Assembly (NCBI RefSeq): GCF_004345605.1
Contig: NZ_SLVY01000011.1
Coordinates: forward strand, 1-64,000
Source of the DNA: Rhodococcus sp. SMB37
GTDB lineage: Bacteria; Actinomycetota; Actinomycetes; Mycobacteriales; Mycobacteriaceae
DNA: 64,000 nt
Reading direction: 5' to 3'
Part shown: piece after piece, positions 1 through 7,947 of the stretch
Numbering within the stretch: position 1 is the first letter of the stretch
How the letters are laid out: each line of letters starts with the position of its first letter
The notes under the pieces: model-generated
Seen by the model: only the letters and a program-made list of their open reading frames with translations
Told to the model about the DNA's origin: nothing
The model's database searches: none
Position numbers and translations under genes: made by a program

Positions 1-40
1 AGCAACTGCGACGGCTTCGCCGTAGTCCGCCACGCCGGCG

Positions 41-297
41 ATGAACCATTCCGACCGCGATGGCCGCGATCTGGGGCACGATTAGCCGGTCAATGTTGGG
101 ACAACAGTCCGTCCGAATCTTTCTGGTCGATCTTCAAGCATGAGGAGTACTACCGGCACGTGTATGCCACGAAGTCGGGGCTTGTTGCTGGCGTTGACAA
201 TTGGATTGTCTTCTACAACACTGTTCGACGGAACTCTGCTGTGGGGATGCTCAGTCCCGACAGGTTCGAGAACTCGCTTCGGGTGGAAGTCGCCTGA
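41..297 (+). pseudogene. IS3-family transposase C-terminal remnant (frameshifted)
   Basis: Three frames each carry a piece of the DDE integrase end of an IS3-type transposase. HSDR lies at 47-58, an ISRSM-like piece near 81-95, and WDNSPSESFW followed by a YRHVYATKSG segment in the frame from 97 to the stop at 295-297. The order matches the family (HSDRG, then SMSR-G-N/C-DNA, then ESF-LK-E), but the pieces need two frame changes, so the gene is dead. The glutamate of the DDE triad falls in SESFW. The 5' part lies left of the window. The remnant stops about 60 bases short of the tRNA-Gly gene. No terminal inverted repeat was recognised. Confidence 0.75.
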
Positions 298-358
298 AGA
301 ATGTAACCCCCTTGTCCACTGTTCGGGGTGAACCTCACCCTGCCTGTTGGAACGATGG

Positions 359-429
359 AGCCGATGACGGGAATCGAACCCGCGTACCTAGCTTGGGAAG
401 CTAGTGTTCTACCATTGAACTACATCGGC
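359..429 (-). tRNA. tRNA-Gly (anticodon UCC)
   Basis: The minus strand folds as a complete cloverleaf. The acceptor GCCGATG pairs with CATCGGC, the D-loop is AGTTCAATGGTAGAAC, the anticodon stem CTAGC/GCTAG encloses TTCCCAA with anticodon TCC, and the T-arm is CGGGTTCGATTCCCG. The discriminator base is T and no CCA is encoded. It is about 71 nt long. It sits between the IS3 remnant and the MpaB-type gene. Confidence 0.96.
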
Positions 430-514
430 ACGCTGGGCTTTTGTCGATTCTCACCGACTCCGGCCCACGCTCGGAGCAAACTTTAGCAGACTCTCCGACC
501 GCTACCGCAAACCG

Positions 515-1336
515 CTATACCAGCGCGCGTCCGGTTTTGATCCGCCACCGCATGTCCGCCAGTAATAGGCGGTACGGTGCTTCGCGGACGGCAAGCGGAA
601 GTTGCTTGTTGACCTTGCCGATGGCGCGCATCACTCGATCGAATCGGCGTTGGTCGCGAGGTGTCCACGACAGCAGCATCTCGTCGCGGAACCGCTGCGG
701 CAGGAACCCTGCGGTGAAGAACATGTTGATCGGTCCCGCCACCAGCGACACGGGCTTGGGGAGAAACTCCATCCGCGCGATGGAGATCAGGTGTTCGCGG
801 ATGACGTCGTCGATCCGAACCTTCGCGAGGCCTTCGTTCCAGTACTCCTCGAACAGTTCACGATCGGCCGGCCACATGTCGGGCTTGACTTGCAGTGTCG
901 TGCCGAAGGTCGCGCCGCGCTGATAGAAGTAATCGACGGCGTGTTCGGGGATCGGCCCGTACAGCGCGCGGTGGACATCCTCGAATCCTCGGTAGATGCA
1001 CGCGGCAACCCAGAGTTGGAGTTCGGGATCGAACGCGTTGTATTTGACGGGGCTCGCCCCGGTCGAGCGCACCTGGGCGTGTGCCTTGTTCACGCCGTTG
1101 CGGAATACTCGCTTCTCTTCGTCGGTGCCTTTGGCTGCGACAGCGAGGTAGCCGAGGGTGGTGCGGCTCCGCTTGTACGGGTGGTCGAACAGGCGACCCG
1201 ATTCGACGCGGCTTTCGAATACGCCGTAGCCGACGCCTGGCCAGGACAGCTGCATGATGATGTTCGCGGCGCCCGCGGCAAGGCCGATGCCGTCCATCGC
1301 ATCATCGAGACCTGCGGGTTTTTCGATCGTGGGCAT
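515..1336 (-). CDS. MpaB-type (DUF2236) oxygenase family protein
   Basis: The 273-residue protein resembles the oxygenase MpaB / latex-clearing-protein family (DUF2236), heme-binding proteins that include the rubber oxygenase Lcp. Family-like features are the N-terminal GAANIIMQLSWPGVGYGVFES stretch, the HPYKRSRTT segment, a conserved NKAHAQV region (H near residue 87, a plausible heme ligand region) and FDPELQLWVAACIYRG. No signal peptide is seen, so a cytoplasmic location is likely. A GGAGGA Shine-Dalgarno sits just before the ATG at 1336. It is divergent from a TetR regulator across 78 bases, the usual layout for local control. The substrate cannot be read from sequence. Confidence 0.85.
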   Translation of the reverse strand: MPTIEKPAGLDDAMDGIGLAAGAANIIMQLSWPGVGYGVFESRVESGRLFDHPYKRSRTTLGYLAVAAKGTDEEKRVFRNGVNKAHAQVRSTGASPVKYNAFDPELQLWVAACIYRGFEDVHRALYGPIPEHAVDYFYQRGATFGTTLQVKPDMWPADRELFEEYWNEGLAKVRIDDVIREHLISIARMEFLPKPVSLVAGPINMFFTAGFLPQRFRDEMLLSWTPRDQRRFDRVMRAIGKVNKQLPLAVREAPYRLLLADMRWRIKTGRALV

Positions 1337-1414
1337 GCTGAACTCTCCTCCGAGGTCGAAAATTGCTTACGACTGTACTCAGATGAAAGACGGGCGTAAA
1401 GGACCTTTGCTGAG

Positions 1415-2050
1415 ATGATGGGCGGCATGGCGACAGGACGGATCTACGGTGGACGCGCAGGCGAGGAACGATTGGCCGACCGAAGGGCGAAGCTGATCGA
1501 CGCCGGTCTCGACCTGCTCGGCGCCGCCGACGGCGAACCGACTCTGTCCGTCCGCGGCGTCTGTAAACGCGCCGGCCTCGCATCGCGCTACTTCTACGAG
1601 AGCTTCGCCGATCGCGACGAACTCACAGGTGCGGTGTACGACTACGTCGTCCAGCGCATCGCCGAAAGCACGCTCGCGGCGATAGCAGAGGCACCTCATG
1701 AGGACCGGGCCCTCGTCCGAGCATGCGTCGGGAACATCGTGCACGAGATCGGCGAGGACCCCAGGCTCGGCCGCATGCTGTTCTCCGTCAGCCAGGCCAA
1801 CCCGCAACTCGCGAAGCGGCGGCTCGAGTCCACCCGGATGTTCGCCGGCCTGGTGATGTTGCAGGCGGAGAACTTCTACGAGGTCAAACCCAGCCCGCGC
1901 CTCGACCTCGCCGCCCACTACGTCGTCGGTGGTCTCGCACAGGCGCTCACCGCGTGGCTCGACGAAACCGTGCCGCTGAGTCGGGACGATGTCATCGAGG
2001 AATGCACCGAGCTGCTCCTCGCGATGGCCACCCATCTGAACAGGAGCTGA
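1415..2050 (+). CDS. TetR/AcrR-family transcriptional regulator
   Basis: The protein has about 211 residues. An N-terminal helix-turn-helix lies near residues 28-70, with TLSVRGVCKRAGLASRYFYE followed by FADRDEL, the TetR signature region. The C-terminal half is a variable ligand-binding, dimerisation domain. Three in-frame ATGs (1415, 1418, 1427) precede the conserved part, and the true start could be 1427. It is divergent from the MpaB-type oxygenase gene and probably represses both genes from the 78-base intergenic region, although no convincing palindrome was resolved there. Confidence 0.9.
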   Translation: MMGGMATGRIYGGRAGEERLADRRAKLIDAGLDLLGAADGEPTLSVRGVCKRAGLASRYFYESFADRDELTGAVYDYVVQRIAESTLAAIAEAPHEDRALVRACVGNIVHEIGEDPRLGRMLFSVSQANPQLAKRRLESTRMFAGLVMLQAENFYEVKPSPRLDLAAHYVVGGLAQALTAWLDETVPLSRDDVIEECTELLLAMATHLNRS

Positions 2051-2082
2051 GGTCGCGCGAGCGAGGTTGTTAACCTCTACCC

Positions 2083-2673
2083 GTGCTGCTCTCCGATCGC
2101 GACATCCGCGCCCAGATCGCCTCCGGACATCTGGGGATCGACCCATACGACCCGGACCTGGTGCAGCCCTCGAGCGTCGATGTGCGCCTGGACAGTCTGT
2201 TCCGCGTCTTCAACAACACCCGCTACACCCACATCGACCCTGCAAAACAGCAGGACGAGCTCACCTCCCTGGTGGAGGTTCCCCGGAACGAATCGTTCGT
2301 GCTGCACCCGGGAGAGTTCGTCCTCGGGTCGACGATGGAACGCTGCTCGCTGCCGTCCGACCTCGCGGGCCGGCTCGAAGGTAAGTCGTCTCTCGGGCGC
2401 CTCGGCCTGCTCACACACTCGACGGCCGGCTTCATCGACCCGGGTTTCGACGGGCACATCACCCTCGAACTGTCGAACGTCGCGAACCTGCCGATCACGC
2501 TGTGGCCGGGAATGAAGATCGGGCAGCTGTGCCTGTTCCGCCTGACGAGCCCGGCCGAGCATCCGTACGGTAGCGCGAAGGTGGGATCGAAGTATCAGGG
2601 CCAGCGCGGCCCGACTCCGTCCAAGGCGTACCTGAACTTCGTGCACGAGCATCCCGACGCACGTCCCAGCTGA
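2083..2673 (+). CDS. dcd: dCTP deaminase (probably bifunctional, dUMP-forming)
   Basis: The 196-residue protein matches Dcd. It supplies dUMP for thymidylate synthesis by deaminating dCTP. In mycobacteria the orthologue also removes pyrophosphate; that extra step is inferred here from taxonomy. Recognisable motifs are [12 protein letters not shown] at the start, [10 protein letters not shown], the active-site segment [27 protein letters not shown] with catalytic Glu in the following HITLEL region, and the C-terminal [14 protein letters not shown] that closes over nucleotide. GTG at 2083 is the start because the protein begins exactly at the family N-terminus. Dcd near a tRNA-Gly is also seen in other Corynebacteriales. 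Confidence 0.96.
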   Translation: MLLSDRDIRAQIASGHLGIDPYDPDLVQPSSVDVRLDSLFRVFNNTRYTHIDPAKQQDELTSLVEVPRNESFVLHPGEFVLGSTMERCSLPSDLAGRLEGKSSLGRLGLLTHSTAGFIDPGFDGHITLELSNVANLPITLWPGMKIGQLCLFRLTSPAEHPYGSAKVGSKYQGQRGPTPSKAYLNFVHEHPDARPS

Positions 2674-2858
2674 ATCCGGCGGCCACGGCCCCGTCGTCCG
2701 CAGCCGTCGGTGGACGCGCCTCGCAGAGTCGAGATCTCATCTACCGGCCACGCCTTGTCGGTCTGGCATGGCAGGGAGTGCATGGGCAGCGAGATCATGA
2801 TCACGTCCAGCTCCTGGAGCCGAACCTTCCGGGTGGAGGTATCCGTAACCTCACGGGC

Positions 2859-4037
2859 ATGACTATGCGTCGTCTGATTCGTGCGTTGGAGCCGCGGACT
2901 GCTCGTTCGTTCGCTCAGATGGTGGCGTACATCGTGTGGCCGCTGGCGGTGATGGTGGCCGTGCAACGGGTCTGGTGGTCGCTCGCCGACCCGACTCCCG
3001 GCCGGTTCCTCGCCCTTTACGACGCATCATTCCGTTTCCTCAACCCGCACACAGCATTCGCTTCCGGCGAATCAGCACTCAGCCCCGGTGCCATCATCCT
3101 GACCGCACCATGGGCAGTCCTCGATCCGGACCAGGCGCGGTGGGTGCAACTGAGTCTGAGCGTGCTGACGCTACTGGGCGCATGGGTGCTCCTGCTGCGT
3201 CTGCTGCAGATCCCGATGTGGTCGGTCCTGGCGCCGGTGTTTCTGCTCGTCGGGTTCCATTGCGGGCCGGTGACGGACACTCTGCTCACGGGCGACCTCG
3301 GTGCATTCGTGGTGCTCGCGTTGGTGACATGGTTGTACCTGACGGTGAAGGGGCACCAGGTCGCCGCCGGGGTTGCACTCGGGGCAGTCGTGGCATTGAT
3401 GCCGATCTTCGCTGCGCTGCTGGTGGTTCCGCTGCTTCAGCGCCGGTGGCGCGAGTCGGTTCTCGCAGCAGTGATCGCCTGTGCGGCCACCGCGCTGGTG
3501 TGGGCACGCCTCGGCGGTGGTGATGGCCTGGGCATATCCGCGCTCGGTGGCACCGCCGCCGCCGCCGATCGTTCGTTCTTTGCGCTTGCCGAGTACCTGC
3601 ACATCCCTACCGTCGGGACGGTGGCAATTGCGGTGGTGATCGCGGTCGTCGCCATCGCCGCAGTGGCCCTGGCCTATTCCCGGCAGCGCGGCAACGAGGT
3701 GCTGTTCCTGATCACGGCCGGCGGCGCCCTCGTTCTCGCGTGCTGTCTGCTCGCCCCGGTCGGTCACGGGAACTATTCGATCGCGCTGTTACCCCTGGTC
3801 GGTAGCGTCGTGCTCGCCGGTTCCGCTGTACGGGTATGGCCGGCGTGGCTCGCCATCTATGCCTTCGGCTCCGAACAAAACTGGTACTCGACACATTTCG
3901 GTGGGTTCGGGGAACACATCGAGGTCCTCAGAGTGCCGGCGGGATGGTTGCTGCTGTTGGCCACGATTTGCGCGGTGCTCACCGCAGCTGCTCCTCGCAC
4001 GCGTGCCGGTGCTGCGGAAGGGGCAGATTCGAAATGA
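2859..4037 (+). CDS. Polytopic membrane protein, GT87/DUF2029-like
   Basis: The product has about 392 residues and roughly ten hydrophobic segments, for example AQMVAYIVWPLAVMVAVQRV, LSLSVLTLLGAWVLLLRLL and FVVLALVTWLYLTV. After the first membrane segment comes a loop with FLALYDASFRFLNPHTAF, and a second loop ends in SPGAIILTAPWAVLDP. This is the layout of polyprenyl-phosphate-dependent mannosyl/arabinosyl transferases of the GT87 (DUF2029) type, which act on lipoglycans at the outer face of the membrane in Corynebacteriales. The match is by architecture only. ATG 2859 was chosen; ATG 2865 is also possible, and the reading frame stays open upstream without conserved sequence. Confidence 0.6.
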   Translation: MTMRRLIRALEPRTARSFAQMVAYIVWPLAVMVAVQRVWWSLADPTPGRFLALYDASFRFLNPHTAFASGESALSPGAIILTAPWAVLDPDQARWVQLSLSVLTLLGAWVLLLRLLQIPMWSVLAPVFLLVGFHCGPVTDTLLTGDLGAFVVLALVTWLYLTVKGHQVAAGVALGAVVALMPIFAALLVVPLLQRRWRESVLAAVIACAATALVWARLGGGDGLGISALGGTAAAADRSFFALAEYLHIPTVGTVAIAVVIAVVAIAAVALAYSRQRGNEVLFLITAGGALVLACCLLAPVGHGNYSIALLPLVGSVVLAGSAVRVWPAWLAIYAFGSEQNWYSTHFGGFGEHIEVLRVPAGWLLLLATICAVLTAAAPRTRAGAAEGADSK

Positions 4038-4090
4038 TCCCGGACTGACGTCATCCCGGGCCGTTTCCCCGATCAGGTACTCGACTGCGC

Positions 4091-4853
4091 TCAGTTCAGG
4101 CCCGCATACGAATGGAACCCGGACACCACATAGTTGATGACGAACATGTTGATCAATGTCACGGCTGAAGCCGCCACATTGATCCAGGATGCCGTAGTGG
4201 ACTTCCAATTCCGCGTAGCCTGGGCGTGCAGGTATGCGGCGCTCGGCGATCACATGCAACAAGCTCGCGGGGCTGGCGAACAACAGAATTCCGCACGCAC
4301 TGACGATGATCGTGACGTGGATCGCGATCCAGTACGAGCGCAACGCCGGTACCACCGGAGCGGCATCGTTGTACATGAGCGCCGCCGCGACGAAGAACAG
4401 CACGACCACCGGTGCGAGCACGATCGCCGTCAACGAGCGCAGCGCATATCGGCGCACGACGATCAGCCAGCAGATCACGGTCGCCGCACACAGAAACACC
4501 GAGTACTCGTACAGATTTCCCAACGGCCAGCGCGACGACGCCAGGCCGCGCAGGACGAGCGCAGCGACATTCAGCACCGCCGCGACGACAGTCACCGCGA
4601 TCGCAGCACGTCCGGCGTGTTCGGCCGGAGGGCGTCTGACGCCACCATCGTCCGGCACCCGGCCCGGGGCCAACGCGCCAGTGGTGGTTCCCGCCCCGAC
4701 AACGACCAGCCGGCGAGACTCGCCGCCGAGCCTGCACCGCGTCGAGGCCCCCGCCAAGTCGACAGCGGCCAGGAGAAACGCGAGCACATAGACTGCGAAG
4801 GTCGACGCGGCCGCATAGTCACTATATTGCGCCAAAGTGGTGTCGACCGGCAT
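4091..4853 (-). pseudogene. ccsB: ccsB (cytochrome c synthesis protein) with internal out-of-frame deletion
   Basis: CcsB with ResB forms the system II cytochrome c synthetase that delivers heme across the membrane. The first about 204 codons (ATG at 4853) read as a normal CcsB N-terminus, including ASSRWPLGNLYEYSVF and ALRSYWIAIHVTIIVSACG. At about 4236-4246 the frame changes. The other frame then gives AYLHAQATRNWKSTTASWIN and VINYVVSGFHSYAGLN with a stop at 4091-4093, which is the normal CcsB C-terminus. The two ends abut without the roughly 75 codons between, which normally carry the tryptophan-rich WGWDPKE (WWD) heme-handling motif. The total is 763 bases against about 1 kb for an intact gene. 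The deletion is both out of frame and functionally central, so this copy is dead. Confidence 0.85.
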
Positions 4854-4874
4854 TGTTTCTCTCCCCGAGGATAT

Positions 4875-4928
4875 GTAGATCTCTCTACGACACATCATCG
4901 TAGAGAGATCTACGACAAGCCGTCGTAG
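4875..4928. promoter_or_regulatory. Perfect 16-bp inverted repeat plus 7-bp repeat upstream of ccsB
   Basis: GTAGATCTCTCTACGA (4875-4890) is repeated exactly as its reverse complement at 4898-4913, with a 7-base spacer. A further CTACGAC / GTCGTAG pair follows at 4910-4916 and 4922-4928. The unit CTACGA/TCGTAG recurs four times in 54 bases, 22 bases ahead of the broken ccsB start. This looks like an operator for a dimeric repressor. A BlaI/CopY-type regulator is one guess, but none is encoded in the window. Confidence 0.55.
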
Positions 4929-5016
4929 AAAGCCCCAGGCCGGCTCGCGTACTGCTTCGGCCGTCCGAGTTGGCTTCGGAGCATTGCGCATCATCTGTTG
5001 CCGACTGATGTCGTAC

Positions 5017-5032
5017 CTACCCGATCGGGTAG
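5017..5032. promoter_or_regulatory. Perfect 16-bp palindrome (possible operator)
   Basis: CTACCCGATCGGGTAG is fully self-complementary. It lies in the 361-base non-coding stretch between broken ccsB and the SelT/SelW-like gene, about 180 bases ahead of the latter. It could be an operator for a TetR-type dimer. No coding potential was supported anywhere in 4854-5214. Confidence 0.4.
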
Positions 5033-5071
5033 TTTCTCGGCAATACTCGCGAGTAGCAATCTTGGTCGATA

Positions 5072-5114
5072 GACTCGAAATCGAGTCGTCCTCCTGTCCC
5101 CCCTGCGAGGACGA
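5072..5114. other. Two nested-adjacent hairpins in the non-coding stretch
   Basis: GACTCGA/TCGAGTC (5072-5078 and 5081-5087) forms a tight 7-bp stem. TCGTCCTC/GAGGACGA (5086-5093 and 5107-5114) forms an 8-bp stem with a pyrimidine-rich loop. The two overlap by two bases, so they may be alternative folds in a leader or small RNA ahead of the SelT/SelW-like gene. No known riboswitch family was recognised. Confidence 0.3.
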
Positions 5115-5152
5115 CCACGCGGGCCGGTACCCCCCATCTCCGGCCTGCGTCG

Positions 5153-5188
5153 AAGCCCCGCCGATCCCCACCACGATCGGCGGGGCTT
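5153..5188. terminator. Strong GC hairpin, terminator-like
   Basis: AAGCCCCGCCGATC pairs perfectly over 14 bp with GATCGGCGGGGCTT around an 8-base loop. It ends 27 bases before the SelT/SelW-like ATG. It either ends a transcript from upstream or acts as a leader attenuator for the following gene. The T-run is short. Confidence 0.55.
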
Positions 5189-5214
5189 CCTTCATCCGCG
5201 ATAATCTCGTCTCC

Positions 5215-5499
5215 ATGACCACCACTGGGCCTCGTGTCACCATCGCCTACTGCACCCAATGCCAGTGGCTACTGCGTGCGGGGTGGATGGCGCAGGAATT
5301 GCTCAACACCTTCGGCACCGACCTCGGTGAGGTGGCGCTCGTGCCCGGTACGGGCGGGATCTTCCACGTTGCGGTGGACGGCCGAACGGTGTGGGATCGC
5401 AAGGCCGATGGCGGGTTTCCCGACATCGTCACTCTGAAACAGCGCGTCCGCGACATCGTCGACCCGGCACGCGACCTCGGGCATGCCGATCGTAAGTAA
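5215..5499 (+). CDS. SelT/SelW/SelH (Rdx) family thioredoxin-like protein
   Basis: The 94-residue protein begins TTTGPRVTIAYCTQCQWLLR. The CxxC pair (C13, C16) right after the first beta strand is the Rdx-family redox motif, with Cys in place of selenocysteine. Further family marks are ELLNTF, ALVPGTGGIFHVAVDG and the FPDIVTLKQRVRDIVDP end. It is a small cytosolic thiol-redox protein of unknown partner. ATG 5215 follows a strong hairpin. A second small gene follows 30 bases later on the same strand. Confidence 0.88.
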   Translation: MTTTGPRVTIAYCTQCQWLLRAGWMAQELLNTFGTDLGEVALVPGTGGIFHVAVDGRTVWDRKADGGFPDIVTLKQRVRDIVDPARDLGHADRK

Positions 5500-5529
5500 C
5501 GCTTGCGTGATCGAACGTATGATCGAGTA

Positions 5530-5745
5530 GTGAAACTGTATCGAGTCGCGTCCGGATGGGCCGAGCCTGCGCCCTCGCGCTGCCCGAACGGGCACGAACT
5601 CGGTGCGAATCGGGTGCTGGTGGGATCGCAGGTGTGCGAGTGCGGTGGCAGGCATCGCACGCATTCCTGCCGGGAGTGCGACGCGGTCGTCTACACCCCG
5701 CCGATGGGGCCGAGGTGTCGCTTTCGCGCGTTCGACGAACGATGA
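5530..5745 (+). CDS. Small Cys/His-rich protein, probable zinc-binding
   Basis: The product has about 71 residues. Pairs CPNGH, CECGGRHRTHSC and ECDAVVYTPP provide several Cys/His ligands, suggesting a zinc ribbon. Function is unknown. GTG 5530 was chosen because the conserved-looking part starts with KLYRVASGW; TTG 5503 would add nine residues. It follows the SelT/SelW-like gene and may be co-transcribed with it. Confidence 0.6.
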   Translation: MKLYRVASGWAEPAPSRCPNGHELGANRVLVGSQVCECGGRHRTHSCRECDAVVYTPPMGPRCRFRAFDER

Positions 5746-5883
5746 ATGCCATTCGGTACACATCAGTGAGCAGATTGTTCTATGGTCGAACGGCAGTCGT
5801 CGCCGGAGGTCGATTCGGAGTCGGGGAGGTTCTGGACCGGCCGCTGCGCAGGCCTTCGGGAAGGCCGGGCGGCTGGTAGGGGA

Positions 5884-5920
5884 GCCCCGCCGGCGAATTG
5901 AGGGGAGGAGCCGGCGGGGC
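5884..5920. terminator. 11-bp GC hairpin after the small zinc-protein gene
   Basis: GCCCCGCCGGC (5884-5894) and GCCGGCGGGGC (5910-5920) form a perfect stem with a 15-base loop. It is the main feature of the 421-base non-coding stretch 5746-6166. The rest of that stretch holds the presumed phnF promoter and no supported gene. Confidence 0.5.
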
Positions 5921-6129
5921 CCTGAACTGCATCTCCTGTGTCGGGGAGGACCTTCAGGAAGAAGCGTCGCGTCAAGGCGACGGGCGCCACTGTATGGGAG
6001 TGCGGCCGACCCCGTCCACTTCCGATGCCGAAATGATATGTAGCACCATAACTATTCGTGCCTGCATCATCGGCGCGAACAACTGGGCCAGTCGTTCAGC
6101 TGCGTTTCCCTTCCGGTTACCTACAGTGA

Positions 6130-6145
6130 AGTTGCCCGTACAACT
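6130..6145. promoter_or_regulatory. Candidate PhnF operator
   Basis: AGTTG-CCCGTA-CAACT is a 5-bp inverted repeat about 22 bases before the GTG start of phnF, a suitable place for an autoregulatory GntR/HutC-type site. The short arms make this weak. The mycobacterial PhnF box was not found. Confidence 0.25.
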
Positions 6146-6166
6146 CGATCGGCCACTGTCTACGGT

Positions 6167-6901
6167 GTGACGCAGCGCAACGGTTACCACAAGATCGCCG
6201 GCCAGCTGGCCGACGAGATCGCCCAGCTGGAATCGGGCACGAAACTCGCGAGCGAGCACGAGCTGATGGCACGGTTCGGCGTGGGACGGGCGTCCGCCCG
6301 CTCGGCGGTCCAGGAACTCGAACGGCGCGGGCTCGTCCGCAGGCTCCGTGGCTCGGGCACCTACGTCAACCGCCGCATCGACTACGTCGTCTCCAAGGAG
6401 AAGCGACCGTCGTGGCATCGCACAGTCGAAGCGGCCGGAGCGGTACCGCGCTCGTCTGTGTTGCAGTCCGAGATCCGGCCGACTCCCGAGACCCCGGCGG
6501 GGTACCTCGGGATCGAGCCCGGCGACCCCGCACATTACATGCGACGCCTGCGGTACGTGGACGACCACGTAGCCGCGTTGGGGGAGGAATGGGTGGCGTG
6601 TGACGCCGTCACCGAACTCGGCTCTGCCATGCGTGTCGAGGAATCACTCGACGAACTTCTGCGCCAGATGGGCAGATTCGACGTGGTGCGGTCGTGGTGC
6701 CGTACCGCGACGGAACTTCCGACGCCCGAGATCTGCAAGGCCCTCGAGATGACCTACATCGCACCCGTGTGGGTCATCGAAAGCATCAACCGCGACTCCG
6801 AAACCGGTGTCGCCGTCACGTACAGCACCGCGTGGATGCGCGCCGACATGATCCGCGTGGTCATGGAGATCGGCGACCAACCTCCCGTTTCGAACCACTA
6901 A
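6167..6901 (+). CDS. phnF: PhnF-type GntR/HutC-family regulator of the phosphonate operon
   Basis: The protein has 244 residues. A winged helix-turn-helix occupies about residues 5-70, with KIAGQLADEIAQLESGTKLA, SEHELMARFGVGRASARSAV and RRLRGSGTYV. A UTRA effector domain of the HutC subfamily follows, with YLGIEPGDPAHYMRRLRYVD and AVTYSTAWMRADMIRVV. GTG at 6167 is the start. It lies nine bases ahead of phnG and heads the C-P lyase operon, so it most likely represses the operon and responds to phosphate or phosphonate status. Confidence 0.92.
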   Translation: MTQRNGYHKIAGQLADEIAQLESGTKLASEHELMARFGVGRASARSAVQELERRGLVRRLRGSGTYVNRRIDYVVSKEKRPSWHRTVEAAGAVPRSSVLQSEIRPTPETPAGYLGIEPGDPAHYMRRLRYVDDHVAALGEEWVACDAVTELGSAMRVEESLDELLRQMGRFDVVRSWCRTATELPTPEICKALEMTYIAPVWVIESINRDSETGVAVTYSTAWMRADMIRVVMEIGDQPPVSNH

Positions 6902-6909
6902 GGAAACTC

Positions 6910-7347
6910 ATGACGTCCCACACCTACAGCAGGGAGCGGCTCGCCGAGCTGCTCGCCGTGGCACCCGAAGAGGATCTGGTGAGCACAGCCGACGCCTGCC
7001 TGTCCGACGGCGCGGCACTGACCGTGCTGACCACCCCGGAGATCGGGTGCATCGCGACCCAGGTTCGTGAACCGATCGGCCATGTCCGCTTCTTCCTCGG
7101 CAACGTCCTCGCATGCCATGCGGAGGTGCGCCTCGACGGCACCCGCGGCTGGGCCATGCGCATGGGCGACGACCGCGCCGCGGTGCTCGCCGCCGCCGTG
7201 TGCGACGCCGAGGTCGCCGCGGGCCGCCCGAACGCCGGCCACGTGCTCGACCTGTGCGCTCGCATCGAAGCCGAGCTCGGTCGCGCCGACGCCGAGGAAT
7301 GGGCGCACATCGCCCCCACCATCGTTCAATTCGAGGAGTTGACGTGA
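6910..7347 (+). CDS. phnG: PhnG, C-P lyase core subunit
   Basis: The 145-residue protein matches PhnG, which pairs with PhnH, PhnI and PhnJ in the C-P lyase core. With PhnI, PhnG helps swap the adenine of ATP for alkylphosphonate. Visible marks are RERLAELLAVAPEEDL, PEIGCIATQVREPIGHVRFFLGN and EVRLDGTRGWAMRMGDD, followed by an Ala-rich helix. The stop overlaps the phnH GTG by four bases (GTGA), indicating translational coupling. Confidence 0.93.
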   Translation: MTSHTYSRERLAELLAVAPEEDLVSTADACLSDGAALTVLTTPEIGCIATQVREPIGHVRFFLGNVLACHAEVRLDGTRGWAMRMGDDRAAVLAAAVCDAEVAAGRPNAGHVLDLCARIEAELGRADAEEWAHIAPTIVQFEELT

Positions 7348-7946
7348 CCACCGCCGCCACCGACAAGGTCATCGGGATCGGACTCGACCCCGTTGTCGCA
7401 CAGCAAGTATATCGTGCGATGCTCCAGGCGTTCAGCCGCCCGGGCCTGCCGCAGCCATTGCCGTCGACGGACTTCCCGCCGGCATTGCTGCCCGCCCTCG
7501 CCCTCGCCGACCTCGAAACCGGCGTCGCCGTGCTCGAAGACGACTCCGACTGGAGGGAGGTGCTCACCGTCGCCACCGGTGCCCCCGTCGCAGCCCTCGG
7601 CCAGGCGAAGTACGTCACCGCGCTTCGCCCCATCACCACCGATGAACTGCTTTCTGCCACACGTGGAACCGCGCTGTCGCCGGAATCTGCCGCGACCGTG
7701 ATCTGCTCGGTCAGATCCCTCGACGGCGGAACGCCCGCCGAACTCGCCGGACCGGGCGTGAACGGCACCGAAACGATTGCGCCGCTCGGCTTCGACGACG
7801 CGCTGCGCAGCGCCCGCAACGACGCCGTCGCCGACTTCCCCGCCGGCATCGACATTCTACTCGTCGCAGACGACGGCGCCGTCCTCGGGCTGTCGCGTAC
7901 CACTCGCATCAGCACCCCGCATTCGAGCACCGCACAGGAGAACTGA
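7344..7946 (+). CDS. phnH: PhnH, C-P lyase core subunit
   Basis: The protein has 200 residues. It carries the PhnH N-terminus QQVYRAMLQAFSRPGLPQPL, then PALLPALALADLETGVAVLE, and GFDDALRSARNDAVADFPAGIDILLVADD near the end (E. coli PhnH is about 194 residues). PhnH has a PLP-transferase-like fold without PLP and is a structural part of the GHIJ core. GTG 7344 overlaps the phnG stop. PhnI starts one base after its stop. Confidence 0.93.
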   Translation: MTTAATDKVIGIGLDPVVAQQVYRAMLQAFSRPGLPQPLPSTDFPPALLPALALADLETGVAVLEDDSDWREVLTVATGAPVAALGQAKYVTALRPITTDELLSATRGTALSPESAATVICSVRSLDGGTPAELAGPGVNGTETIAPLGFDDALRSARNDAVADFPAGIDILLVADDGAVLGLSRTTRISTPHSSTAQEN

Positions 7947-7947
7947 C

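Noticed and set aside
3789..4090. Extension of the ccsB N-terminal frame past the deletion
   Set aside because: The frame continues into sequence opposite the membrane-protein gene with no resemblance to CcsB; the real C-terminus is in another frame.
5898..6170. A 90-codon plus-strand frame ahead of phnF
   Set aside because: It covers the hairpin and promoter region, has no family-like sequence and ends inside the phnF start.
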